A DNA stretch of 64,000 nucleotides from positions 248,001 to 312,000 of the forward strand of contig CANXME010002185.1 of the NCBI GenBank assembly GCA_948144175.1, written 5' to 3'. Within the stretch, counting starts at the first letter, position 1, and each line of letters opens with the position of its first letter. A program made the position numbers and the translations under genes. The DNA is from Closterium sp. NIES-65. Lineage: Eukaryota; Streptophyta; Zygnematophyceae; Desmidiales; Closteriaceae. Of the stretch, positions 42,028 through 53,300 are shown in pieces. Below the pieces are notes generated by a model that worked only from the letters and a program-made list of their open reading frames with translations, ran no database searches and was not told the origin of the DNA.

Positions 42028-45000
42028 TCAAGAAGTAAGCAAGTGAGGAACAGTCGGCACAAGGCCTAGAAGAGTGCAAAAACGCTGATGGTCAACAGGC
42101 GGAAGCGCCTTGGTGAACACATCAGCAGTGTTGGCCTCAGTGGCCACGTAACGCAGAAGAAGCTGACCACGCTGCTGTAGCTCTCGAGCTAGAAAGTAGC
42201 GCAGAGCAATGTGCTTCGTCCTGTGCTCCAGTCTGTGCTCCTGACACAAGGCTATGGTTGCCTTGTTGTCGACGTACAGCACTGGAGGAGAACGAGGCTG
42301 CTCTCCAAGGTCAGTCAGCAGGTAGGTGAGCCAGCGAAGCTCCTGGGCAGCCATGGCCGTGGCATAGATCTCAGCCTCACAGCTGGAGCTGAGAACAGAA
42401 GAAGAACGAGTAGAACGCCAAGAGACAGAGCCAGAGCCAAGACTGAAGGTGTAACCCTGAGACGACCGCTGAGTAGCCTGGTCGTCTGCCCAAGAAGCGT
42501 CTGAGTGCCCAGTGAGAACAGGCCGGTCTCGCCCTCCAAGCACTAGCCCCATGCCCGACGTACTGCACAAGTAGCGCAACACACTCTTAGCTACATCCAT
42601 GTGCTCCTTCCGGTGACGGCCGGGAGCGACATAGCGTGCTAAGATGCTGAGAGGGTATGCAAGGTCAGGTCGAGTGCAGGTCATCAGGTACATGAGGCAG
42701 CCCACAAGCTCTGGATACGGACCACTCGGCTCTACGGACTCATCCGAAGGCAGAGCTGAGAGCGAGTGTCCCGTAGGCAGAGGAGTGGACTGAGGCGAGG
42801 AGTATGTGAAGCCGAAGCGCTGAAGGACCTGCTGCACCATGTGTGACTGAGTCAAGGTGATGGTGCGCCGTGCTCTGTCCCGGGTGATCCGCAAGCCAAG
42901 ATAGCTTGTCAGTTCACCCAGGTCTGTGCACGTGGGTCTCTTCTACAGCTCGGACTTCACGTGAGCGAGACCAGCTGTGTCAGAAGTGGCAAAGACCAAG
43001 TCGTCGACGTACACGAGGATGTAGAACGGCGGCAGTGAGGTGTCGGTGCGTAGAAACAGCGACGGGTCAGCAGTAGAAGGAGCGAACCCAAGAGCCGCAA
43101 GTGTAGTCCTCAGTGTGTCGTGCCACTCACGTGGCGCCTGGCGGAGACCGTAGACTGGCCGCCGAAGGCTCCACTGGGTACCAGGAGGGAACGACCCAGT
43201 GAAGCCAGGTGGGCGGCGCAGCCAGATCTCCTCGTGCAGGCTGCCCTGCAAGAAAGCTGTGCTGAAGTCAAGAGAGTGGAGCTCGTAGTCACGCTGAGCG
43301 GCGACGTGTAGCAGAACCCGAAGAGTGGTCATCTTCGGGGTCGGGGAGAAGGTCTGGAAGAAGTCAACTCCCTCTCGCTGACTGAAGCCTCGTGCAACGT
43401 AACGCGCCTTGAAGACAGGCGGAGAGCCCGGCGGCCGCTTCACCCTGAAAATCCACATGCCACTGACGATGTTCGCCCCAGGTGGGGGAACCTCGTCGAC
43501 GTAGGTGCCAGTGGACTTCCAGGAAGCCATCTCTGTGTCCATGGCTGACTGCCACTGAGAGGAGTAGGGACCGGCCATCGCCTCTGCGTAAGAGCGTGGG
43601 GTCGGGATGTCTGGTGCATCCGGGTCTCCCTTAGGGGCAACAAGCATGGACACGAGATGGGGCAAAGCAGCGGCAAGGCAACCAAACTCCTCCTGTCTGT
43701 CCTCAAGAACGTCCGTGCCAAGAGCACACTCACCCCCGACGGACGGAGGACAGACAGACTCAGACTCAGCAACAAGACTCGCAGCGTAGTCTAGACGACA
43801 CGCAGCTGCAAAGTCGACAAGCTCAGTGACTAAGGCAGACGCAGCAGCGGACTCAAAGGAAGGGTCAGTGACAACCGTAGCCAGGAGACGTGTAACAGTA
43901 GGACTGGCAGCGCGAAGGGAGTCTGACTCCGGGTCAGCAAGAGCAGGAAGAGAGGACGCAGGAGGCGACGGGAGAGCGACACGCTGCGGAGCAGTGGACT
44001 GACGAAGCGCCATCTGGTGAGTGCCTGGGACAGCAGGAGGACGCTCACGCGGGACACGACTACCAGTGGTAGCAGCACGAACAGGCGACGCTCGACGAGA
44101 CGCAGGTGACACAGGACGTGACGCAGGCTCACGTCTCTCAGCAAGACCTCCAGTCGGACCAGTATAAGGAGCAGGCACAGGGAGTGGGGAGGCAGGCGGT
44201 AACTGTGGCTGTGACTGGACAGACGGCGGACACTCTCAGGCGAGAGGAGAACAAGGAGGAGGAGGCTGACCAAGAACCTGCTGAAGGAGCGGAACGAAGT
44301 ACGGCCGTGGCCGTGCAGCAACTCCCGAACCAGTAGAGACACCAGCGGAAGGGACCTCAGGACCAGCAGAAGCTCCACTCGCCGGGTCCTCCACTCCAGC
44401 AGCAGTAGCAGCACCTCCAGCAGCACCAGCAGCACCTCCAGCACCAGGGTCCGCAGCACCCGCAGTAGCTCCAACGCCCGGGTCCTCAGTACGAGCAGCA
44501 CCTCCAACAGCACCGCCAGTAGCAGCAGCACCTCCAGCACCAGGGTCCGCAGCACCCGCAGCAGCGTCAACTCCGGGGACCCCAGCACCAGCAGCTCCAC
44601 TCCAGAGACTGATGTGCCAAGCGTACCACTCTCGAAGCTGTGGGGAAGAGGGCGGCTCCCGCCGTGGTGGGGAAACACGAGTACCAACTCCAGTAGCACC
44701 ACGAGCCCGAGACGCACCCTGCCGGAGGCTGCAGTACCGTGAGTACCACTCACGTAGCTGCTGCGAAGAGGGAGGTCCTCCAGGCGCCTCACAGTCAACT
44801 GCAACACCACCAGGCTCAGCACCCCCAGACTCAGCACCCCCAGGCTCAGCACCCCCAGTCTCAGCACCCCCAGTCTCAGCACCCCCAGGCTCAGCACCCC
44901 CAGTCTCAGCACCCCCAGACTCAGCACCCCTAGGCTCCGCCCGCGCAGGCTCCGCACGCTCAGGTTCGGCACGCTCAGGCTCAGCACCTCTAGCAGGACG

Positions 45001-47985
45001 CGAGTCGACAGCTACCTCGGCAGGCTCAACCGGGTCTACCTGAGAGACACCTGAGGGAGCGGCACCCTGAGGGGGAAGGGGGTCTACCACTGCAGCACCT
45101 AGCGCGAGGAAGAGAGGCGGGGGAGGGAGCGGGGCAGTGCGGTAGGGGAAGAGGCGGTAGAAGGGCACGGACTCGTCAAAAGTGACGTCCTGAGAGGGGA
45201 AGACGCGGTGCAAGGCGGGGTGGTAAAACTGCCAGCCAGACGCATCCGGGACAAAGCCAAGAAAGACACAGGGAGCAGTGCGGGAGGAGAGCTTGTCCGC
45301 AGACGTGTCGCGAACAAAAGCTCGGGATCCCCAGACACGGAAGCGTGACGCATCGCCAACCTCCCCCGTCCACAGCAGTGTGGGCGAGGTCTCCGGAGCG
45401 GAGACACGGGGCCAGAGGTTGAGCTGATGCGCAGCGTACCGGACCGCAAACGGCCACAGAAAGTGGGGGGCAGCCGCGTGGACTAAGGAGGTACGAGCGA
45501 CCTCCATGATCAAGCCAATGCGGCGCTCAGCAACCCCATTCTGCTGTGGAGAGGCCGCAAGCGTGAACGACTGGTGAATGCCGTGCTCAGCACAGTAGGC
45601 TGCCAAGAGGTCGGAGGAGAACTCGCCACCTCTCTCAGAGTGCAAGCGCAGGACAGGAAACTCCGAGCGAAAACGCTCTCGCAGCTGAAGACGTGCTCTG
45701 CTGATCCAAGGGATCAGAACATCAGGGACTTCACCCTTGGTGCGCAAGGGGAAGACCGTGGTGTAGCGCGAGTAGTCGTCAACGACGATCAAGAAGTACC
45801 TCTCCTGTCCCTGACCACGGACGCGGGCTGGGCCCCACACGTTCATGTGGAGCGTCTGCAAAGGAGATGTCGTCGGGGGGAACGAGGAGGAGTGAGGGGC
45901 AGCGCGCTGCCGCCCCTCGACACAGGGAAGACAAGCAGGAGCAAGGGAGGGTGGGAGGGGAGGGAGTACCTGAGGAAGACCAGAGACAAGGTACCGGGAG
46001 TGCATGCCCCGAAGGCGCTGCACTGACGGGTGACCAAGTCGGTGGTGCCAGAGGACAGTCTTGTGCGCTAGAGAGCGACACGAGCAGGGGGCAGACAGCT
46101 GACCTGACGCAGACGCAGACGCAGACGCCGCTACCTGAGGGGACTCAGTTGTCAGTGTGTACAGGTCCGACCCCGGCTGCCGAGTGAAGGTAGCCAGGTG
46201 ACGGCCCGTCCGAGCACACGTGCAATGTGTCACGCGCTCGTAGGCAGGGGTGAACTGGTGAACACCCCCATCCTGAAGCGCACAACCTGCCACCAAGTTC
46301 GTAGAGAACGAGGGGAGGTGGAGACCTGACAGTGTGCCCGACGGGACAGCAGGACAAGGAAGGACAGTGGAGGAGGTCGCAATGACCGGACCCCCAGAGG
46401 GGTCAGCGAGCGAGACAGCGACTGGTCGAGCAAGGGGCTCAAGAGCAGTGCGGTCACGAAAGAAACAGCGCGAAGCGCCTGAGTCTAGAGTGAAGGTGTG
46501 CAGTGCCTCAGTGGACTCAGTAGTACCTGGGGTGGCGGACACACAAGCACCTAGAGTAGTAGCCGCACTAGCACCTGGGGCAGCAGACACGCAAGCACCT
46601 AGGGCGGCAGCCTCACTCGTGCGGATGCCTGGGTCAGGCGGAACACACAGGTACTGGTCCTCCTCTCCACTAATAGTCAATGCATACATGGCTTTGAGAA
46701 TAACATCAAAATCAAGAGCATAGATATCGATATCCTTCTTGAGGAGATCAGCCCACTGAGGGAGCTCAAGAGCGTCAGGAAACTGAGCACGCCACGCGTC
46801 ATCTAGGCGAGAGAAGCAGCGCTGCGCAGTGTGCGCCCTCCCGCACGTCTGTCCCTTGCGGCGACCAGTGCGGATGACGTACGTGCAGCTAAGGCTACCC
46901 CCCCCACCCCCGTGCTGTAAGTACCACTCACGAAGCTCCTGGGAGGACTGAGGGTGCTGCGCGCTCTGGCTAGTGCCAGAGCCTCCACGACCACCACCGC
47001 CGCCTCCACCACGACCACCACCGCCTCTGCCGCCTCCACGTCCACTGCCGCCACCACCACCGCCCCCACCCCGGCCACCTCCGCCGCCGCTGCCTCCACC
47101 ACCCCCACCGCTGCCACTAGCCCCTCCAGCCCCGCCACCACCCCCACCGCCGCCACCACCCCTACCACCGCCTCCCCCGCCGTCACCCCCACCGCCCTTG
47201 CCTCCCCTGCCCTTGCCGCTGCGGCGTCCGCTGGGAGCGGACGCAGAGCCGACTTGCTCAGCACCAAGGAGGTCGACAGCAGCAGCAGAGGCGACAGAGG
47301 GGAGTAGGGGGGAGGGGGAACACCCCTCGAAGAAAGGGGTGCGGGGGTCGCCACGAGAGGCACCTACAGCTACAATACTCTTCTCAGCTGCAAGTAGTTC
47401 CTTCTCTAGGGCGGTAATGGTGAGCTCAGTGGGGCAGCAAGCTAGGAAGTGGTCCCTGACTGTACGCAGAGTGTCAGGGAGGCGGGTGACTAGGTGGTAG
47501 AGAGTGAGCCAGAGCGGGGGAGGGTTGGAGGCAAGAAACTCAGCGGGCATGGCTGCACGGAAGCGGGCATCACTAGTGCGGAGGTGAGTGATGAGGTCAG
47601 CGACTGTCTGGAAGGCGGACAGGTCGGGGAACAGGTAGGGAAGCGAGAGGCGGCCTAGTGCAGCTAAGGCCGGGGAGGAGTAGCGTGCAACTACAGCAGT
47701 GTACAGGGCGTGCGCAGTCTGATGCTGGCCAAAGTGCTCGCGCTCGTCTACTGGAAGGGAGTTGCGAATAGCAAAGCGGGCGCGGGCATCGCGAGTCTGC
47801 CACTGTGAGCGAGCAGTAGCAGCAGCAGTAGTAGCATGAGTAGGGACTGTGCCTATTGCGTGATCGTACAGCGAGATATCCTCTCTGGCAGTGAGCTGGA
47901 GGAACAGATGCAGATCATCGAGCCAGGTCTCAAACTTTATCGGGCGGCCCTCAGTATCGAACGAGAGAACTGGAGGGCTAGCCAT
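42028..47985 (-). pseudogene. Copia E gag-pol, one frame with two stops and altered integrase
   Basis: 1985 codons in a single frame. Gag; Gly-rich tract (about 257-337); QELREWY; Cys/His motif CTYVIRTGRRKGQTC..H..C (about 366-390); protease LDSGASRCFF; HRLGHPS; integrase; a linker of GGAEPGGAE-type repeats with two more QLREWY motifs; reverse transcriptase with VYVDDLVF; RNase H to TGA. Stops: TGA 44236-44238 in the linker and TAG 42943-42945 where copia B has CAG. The integrase triad is changed: N715 instead of D (HMNVWGP) and E784 instead of D (LHSERGGEF); only E820 remains. So this copy should not be able to integrate by itself, although its LTRs are identical. Confidence 0.92.
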
Positions 47986-48871
47986 AGCTGAAGTAGCAGT
48001 AGCAAAAGTAGCAGTAGCAGTAGCAGCAGCAGCAGCAGTAGCAGCAGTAGTAGCAGTAGCAGTAGCAGTGGCAGTAGTAGTAGCAATTCAGTACTGGTGC
48101 TGCTGCTCAGGTAAGGAGGGCGCGGCTCGGCTAGGACGGCGCGGCTCGGCTAGGGCGGCGCGGCTCGGCTAGGGCGGCGCGGCTCGGCTAGGGCGGCGCG
48201 GTTCGGGTCGGGTCGCGCAGCGCGGCTCGGCCGTAGAGGGGCGAGCGTGGGAGGGGCCGTGAGAGGCAAGCGCGGGGGGGCCGTTCGGGGGCCGGTCGGT
48301 GCTAGCGCGAGGCCATTCGGGGCCGTAGGAGGCTAGCGCGGGGCCTTAAGGGGCCGTGGGAGGCTAGCGCGGGGCCTGAAGGGGCCGTGGGAGGCTAGCG
48401 CGGGGCCTGACGGGGCCGTGGGAGGCTAGCGCGGGGCCTGAAGGGGCCGTGGGAGGCTAGCGTGGGGCCTTACGGGGCCGTGGGAGGTTAGCGCGGGGGG
48501 CACACGGGGCCGCTCGAGGCTAGCGCGGGGCCACGCGGGGCCGTTCGAGGCTAGCGCGGGGCCAATCGGGGCCGTAGGAGGCTAGCGCGGGGCCGTAGGT
48601 GGGCCGTTCGGGGCTAGCGCGGGGCCGTAGGGGGCCGTGAGAGGCTAGCGCGGGGCCGACGCAGGGCCTTAAGGGGCTAGCGCGGGGTCTTAAGACGGGG
48701 CCGTGAGAGGCCGTAAGGGGCGACGCGAGGGGCCGTGAGGGGCCTGAAGGGGCGACGCTAGGAACGAGGCGCACGAGGGCGCTAGGAAAAAGGCGGCGCA
48801 CGAGGGCGCGGCTAGCGGAAACGGTGGGCCCTAACGTTCCGGTCCTAGGTGGAACCTAGGCTCGTAATACC
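47986..48871 (-). repeat. Copia E leader: trinucleotide run, minisatellite, hairpin
   Basis: An (AGC/AGT)n run at 47995-48092, then CGGCTCGGCTAGGGCGG repeats, then an about 30-bp unit GGGCCGTGGGAGGCTAGCGC repeated over 48235-48660. Near the LTR, GTTCC...GGAAC arms (48836-48855) and GGGCCC (48826-48831) match the leader hairpin of copia B, F and H. The primer-binding site reads GGTATTACGAGC. Confidence 0.8.
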
Positions 48872-49002
48872 TGTCAGAATGAGAAACAGGAATGGTTGTG
48901 ACTAGCAGGAACAACAGTACAAATATGAAACCCTAATCTGGTGTACCCCCTAAGGTGTAACCCACTACAGCCTAGAACCACATAAACATATAATGTTTGA
49001 CA
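48872..49002 (-). repeat. Copia E 5' LTR
   Basis: 131 bp, identical by eye to the 3' LTR, flanked by gagcc. Confidence 0.95.
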
Positions 49003-49324
49003 GAGCCGCGCTGTGGTTCGTACGGGGCGAAGGTAGGTTGTTGTTGCTGATTTCCTCGTGCGTAGGATGAACCGTCGAGGCTCATCGATGTTGCGTTGTT
49101 GTTGTTGCTGTTGTCTGACTGCGCAGGTGCCCCTTGTTGGTGTTGTTTGTAGAAGGACATGAAGGAGAAGAATTTCTCCATCATGTCTGGGTCGAAGGCC
49201 GCGATTTTATTTGCGAGAGTTTCTGTAGACCCAGCTGCCGGTCTTGTTGCTGTGCCCTCCTTTGTTTGTAAGCCAGAGGCAGGAGGTGGAGTAGGAGTAG
49301 TGCCGGGAGAGCCGTTAGAGGAGC
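49003..49324 (-). pseudogene. Copia C Gag N-terminal segment
   Basis: Colinear with copia A 12060-12370: MSLDGSSYARGNQQQQ and MEKFFSFMSFYKQHQQ are recognisable. It is bounded by copia E and copia F. Confidence 0.85.
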
Positions 49325-49449
49325 TGTCAAACTTATATCAAATAGCTTGTCTAGGCTATAGTGGGGTAGACACTGTGGGGTACAGTTTCCTAGGGTTTCC
49401 TACATGTACCCAACCTTGTGCTAGTTCATTCATTCCTCATTTCTTCACA
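49325..49449 (+). repeat. Copia F 5' LTR and primer-binding site
   Basis: 125 bp with the core GGCTATAGTGGGGTA (49354-49368). TGGCATAGAGC follows at 49450. Confidence 0.93.
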
Positions 49450-49462
49450 TGGCATAGAGCAG

Positions 49463-50389
49463 GTTCCCTAGTGGGAACGCTTCCTTGGGCCCACAACTGA
49501 TTTTTTTTTTCTGACCGGAGCGTCAGTCACTCCTGCCCGAGGCGCGCCTTGTTCGCCGCCCTTCCAGGCCCCTCGCGGCCCCTAGCGGCCTCGTCGCCGC
49601 CCCTACACAGCCCCGTCGCCGCCCCTAGCGGCCCCGTCGCCGCCTCTCTCCCTACGCGGCCTCGTCGCCGCCCCTACGCGGCCCCGTCGCCGCCCCTACG
49701 CGGCCCCGTCACCGCCCCTAGCGGCCCCGTCGCTGCCCCTACGCGGCCCCGTCGCCGCCCCTAGCGGCCCCGTCGCCGCCCCTCTACCTACGCGGCCCCG
49801 TCGCCGCCCCTACGCGGCCCTGTCGCCGCCCCTAGCGGCCCCGTCGCCGCCCCTAGCGGCCCCGTCGCCGCTCCCCTTCCTACGCGGCCCCGTCGCTGCC
49901 ACTACGCGGCCCCGTCGCCGCCCCTACACGGCCCTATCGCCGCCCCTAGCGGCCCCATCGCCGCCCCAAACGGCCCCGTCGCCGCTCCCCTTCCTACGCG
50001 GCCCCGTCGCCGCCATTACGCAGCCCCGTCCCCACCTCTACGCGGCCCCGTAGCCGCCCCTAGCGGCCCCGTCGCCGCTCCCCTCCCTACACGGCCCCGT
50101 CGCCGCCCCTAGCGGCCCCATCGCCGCCTCTGCCGGCCCCGTCGCCGCCTCTACCGAGCCGCCCGACAGCCGAGCCTCCCAACAGCCGAGCCGCCAAGCC
50201 GCCCAGCAGCCGAGCCGCCGAGCCGCCCGACAGCCGAGTCGCCCAACAGCCGAGCCGCCGAGCCGCCGAGCCGCCCAGCAGCCGAGCCGCCGAGCCGCCC
50301 TGCAGTCGAGCCACTACTGTTCCTACCGGCGCGCCCCGGCCCTACTTACTCGGACTGGTGAGATCACTCCCTGCTAGGCCACTACAGTC
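49463..50389 (+). repeat. Copia F leader: hairpin and minisatellite
   Basis: Hairpin GTTCCCTAGTGGGAAC (49463-49478), GGGCCCAC at 49487, a T-run, then a 22-bp unit CCCCTACGCGGCCCCGTCGC repeated over 49540-50140 and a CCGAGCCGCC array to about 50310. Confidence 0.85.
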
Positions 50390-53300
50390 ATGGCTACCCC
50401 CAGTGTCCTTACCTTTGATGCTGAGGGTCGTGCTGTTAACTTTGAGGTCTGGGTCGATGACCTCCAGCTGTTCCTACAGTGCGATAGGGCAGACGGACTC
50501 TCCCTGTTCAATCTCACTTCTGGTGCCTCCCCTGCCCCGCCTGCTACTGCTGACAGCACTGTTCGCTCACAGTGGGCCACACGCGATGCTACTGCCCGTC
50601 TTGCTGTGCGTCGCAACTTACCAACCACTGAGCGTGCGCACTTTAGCCAGTACAAGAGTGCTAAGACCTTGTACGACGCTGTAGCTGCACGCTACTCTTC
50701 CCCTGCCACTGTTGCGCTGAGCTGCCTCATGCTACCGTACCTGTTCCCTAACCTTGCTGCCTTTCCCACTGTCGCTGACCTCATTACGCACCTTCGCACT
50801 AGTGACACTCGCTACCGCGTTGCGCTTCCTGCTGAGTTCTGTGCCAAGAACCCCCCCCCCCATGTACATCACCCTCTACTACATAGTTACCCGGCTCCCT
50901 GACTCCCTTCGCTTACTCAGGGACCACTTCCTCTCAGTTTGCCCCACCACACTCACCGTTGACCTCCTCGAGGAGCGCCTCCTAGCAGCAGAGAAGAGCA
51001 TAGTCGCTATATGAGCCTCTCGTTGTGACGCTCGCACCCCCGTCTTTGAGGGGTGTTCCCGTTCCCCCCTCTTGCCCTCTGTTGCTTCTGCTGCTGCGGC
51101 CGACCTCGTTGGTTTTGAGTCGGTCGGCGCTGCGTCTACCCCTAGCGGGAGACGCCGCACCGGCAAGGGCAAGGGGGGCAAGGGCGCTGGAGGGGCTGGC
51201 GGGGCCGGTGGAGGTGGTGGTGGAGGCAGTGGAGGGGGTGGGGGTGGTGGTGGGAGTGGTGGCGGGGGTGGAGGTGTCGGTGGCAGCAGTGGAGGCGGAG
51301 GAGGCGGCGGCGGTGGCGGAGGGAGCGGAGGCGGCGGAGGTGGCGGAGGCGGCGGAGGTGGCGGGGGCGGCAGAGGTGGCGGAGGCGGCGGCGGTAGCGG
51401 TGGAGATGGTCGCCGCTCTGCGCAGAGGAGTGGGTCAGGTGGTGGTCCGCGCCAGCAGCAGCAGCGCAGTCGTGAGACCCTGTCCCCTCAGCAGCTTCGT
51501 GAGTGGTACGCTGCGCGTCATCGCGGTGGGGGTACTGGTCCCTGCACCTACGTCCTCCGTACCGGCGACCGCGCTAGTGAGCAGTGGGGGGGCCCGCACT
51601 CCACCCAGCGCTGCTTTGTCCGCCTGACGGACGCGTGGCGTCACCAGTTCCCTGACGCCACTGAGATCCCTCGCTGGGGAGAGCTGTCTAGGGCGGCGGT
51701 TTCTATCTTTGATCTTGATTATGATGCTATTCTTGCTGCCATGTATGTTGTGTCTGATAGTGTTGAGGGTGACTGTTACCTGTGTGTTCCGCCTGACCCG
51801 GGCATTGAGGCTGCTGCTCTAGGTGCTGGTGAGACTGCTGCTCTAGGTGCTAGTGCGTCTGCTGCCCCAGGTGCTGGTGAGTCTGCTCTCTCAGGTACTA
51901 CGTCGGCTCAGGCCTTACACACCTTCACCCTTGACTCGGGTGCTTCCCGCTCCTTCTTTCGAGACCGCACCACGCTTACGCCGCTTAGTCGGCCGGTTGC
52001 GGTCTCCCTGGCGGACCCCTCTGGGGGTCCTGTCCTTGCTAGCTTCTCCATTGTCTTACCGTGCCCGGCAGCCCCCTCTGGCACCCTGTCAGGTCTCTAC
52101 CTCCCCTCGTTCTCTACAAACTTGGTAAGTGGAGCTGATCTACAGGAAAGGGGGGTTGACCAGTTCACTCCTGCGAGTCAGCGGGTGACCCACTGCACGT
52201 GTGCTCGGACAGGCCGACACTTGGCCACGTTCACCCGTCGGCCGGGGTCGAGCCTGTACACACTTACTACTGAGTCTCCTCCGGCTGCTGAGTCTGGTCA
52301 GGTAGCTGCGTCGAGTCAGGTGTTTGCTGCAGCGTCCAGGTCTGGTCCTGAGTCTGCTCCCTGCTCGTGTCGTCTCCTGTCCCACCAGACTCCCCTTTGG
52401 CACCACCGCCTTGGTCATCCCTCCCTGCCTCGTCTCCGAGGCATGGCCTCCCGTGTCCTTGTCTCTGGTCTCCCCCGGTCTCTCCCTCCCCTACCTCCGG
52501 GGCCTGCCCCTACCTGCGTCCCCTGCGTCGAGGGGCGACAGCGCGCCGCCCCTCACTCCTTCGAGTTTCCTCCGACAGAGGCTCCGCTGCAGACTCTTCA
52601 CATGGACGTGTGGGGCCCCGCCCGCGTCCGTGGCCAGGGTCACGAGCGTTACTTCCTGTTGGTGGTTGACGACTACTCGCGTTACACCACAGTCTTCCCC
52701 TTGCGCAGCAAGAGTGATGTCACTGAGGTGTTGATCGACTGGATCCGCGCAGCTCGTCTCCAGCTCAGAGAGAGTTTCGGCTCGGACTTTCCTGTTCTGC
52801 GTCTGCACTCTGACAGAGGTAGGGAGTTTTCCTCTGCCCGTCTGGGAGCCTTCTGTCGTGCACAGGGCATCCGCCAGACCTTCACGCTTCCGGCCTCTCC
52901 ACAGCAAAATAGGATTGCTGAGCGCCGCATTGGCATGGTCATGGACGTCGCTCGTACATCCATGATCCATGCGGCTGCCCCCCATTTTCTGTGGCCGTTT
53001 GCGGTTCAGTACGCAGCGCATCAGCTCAACCTTCAGCCCCGGGTCTCCTTGCCAGAGACCTCCCCCACCTTGCGGTGGACGGGGAAGGTTGGCGATGCGT
53101 CTGCGTTTCGGGTCTGGGGATCTCGGGCGTTTATCCGCGACTTGTCTGCGGACAAGCTGTCCCCCCGTGCTGTTCCCTGCGTCTTCCTTGGCTTCCCCCT
53201 TGACGCGCCTGGGTGGAAGTTCTACCACCCCACCTCGCGCCGTGTTCTGTCCTCCCAGGACGTCACCTTTGACTAGTCGGTGCCTTACTACCGTCTTTTC

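Larger units (their letters stand above)
41665..49002 (-). mobile_element. Copia E: full-length family 2 element
   Basis: 7338 bp, TSD gagcc (41660-41664, 49003-49007), LTRs 41665-41795 and 48872-49002 of 131 bp that look identical. It has one gag-pol frame with two stops. Confidence 0.95.
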
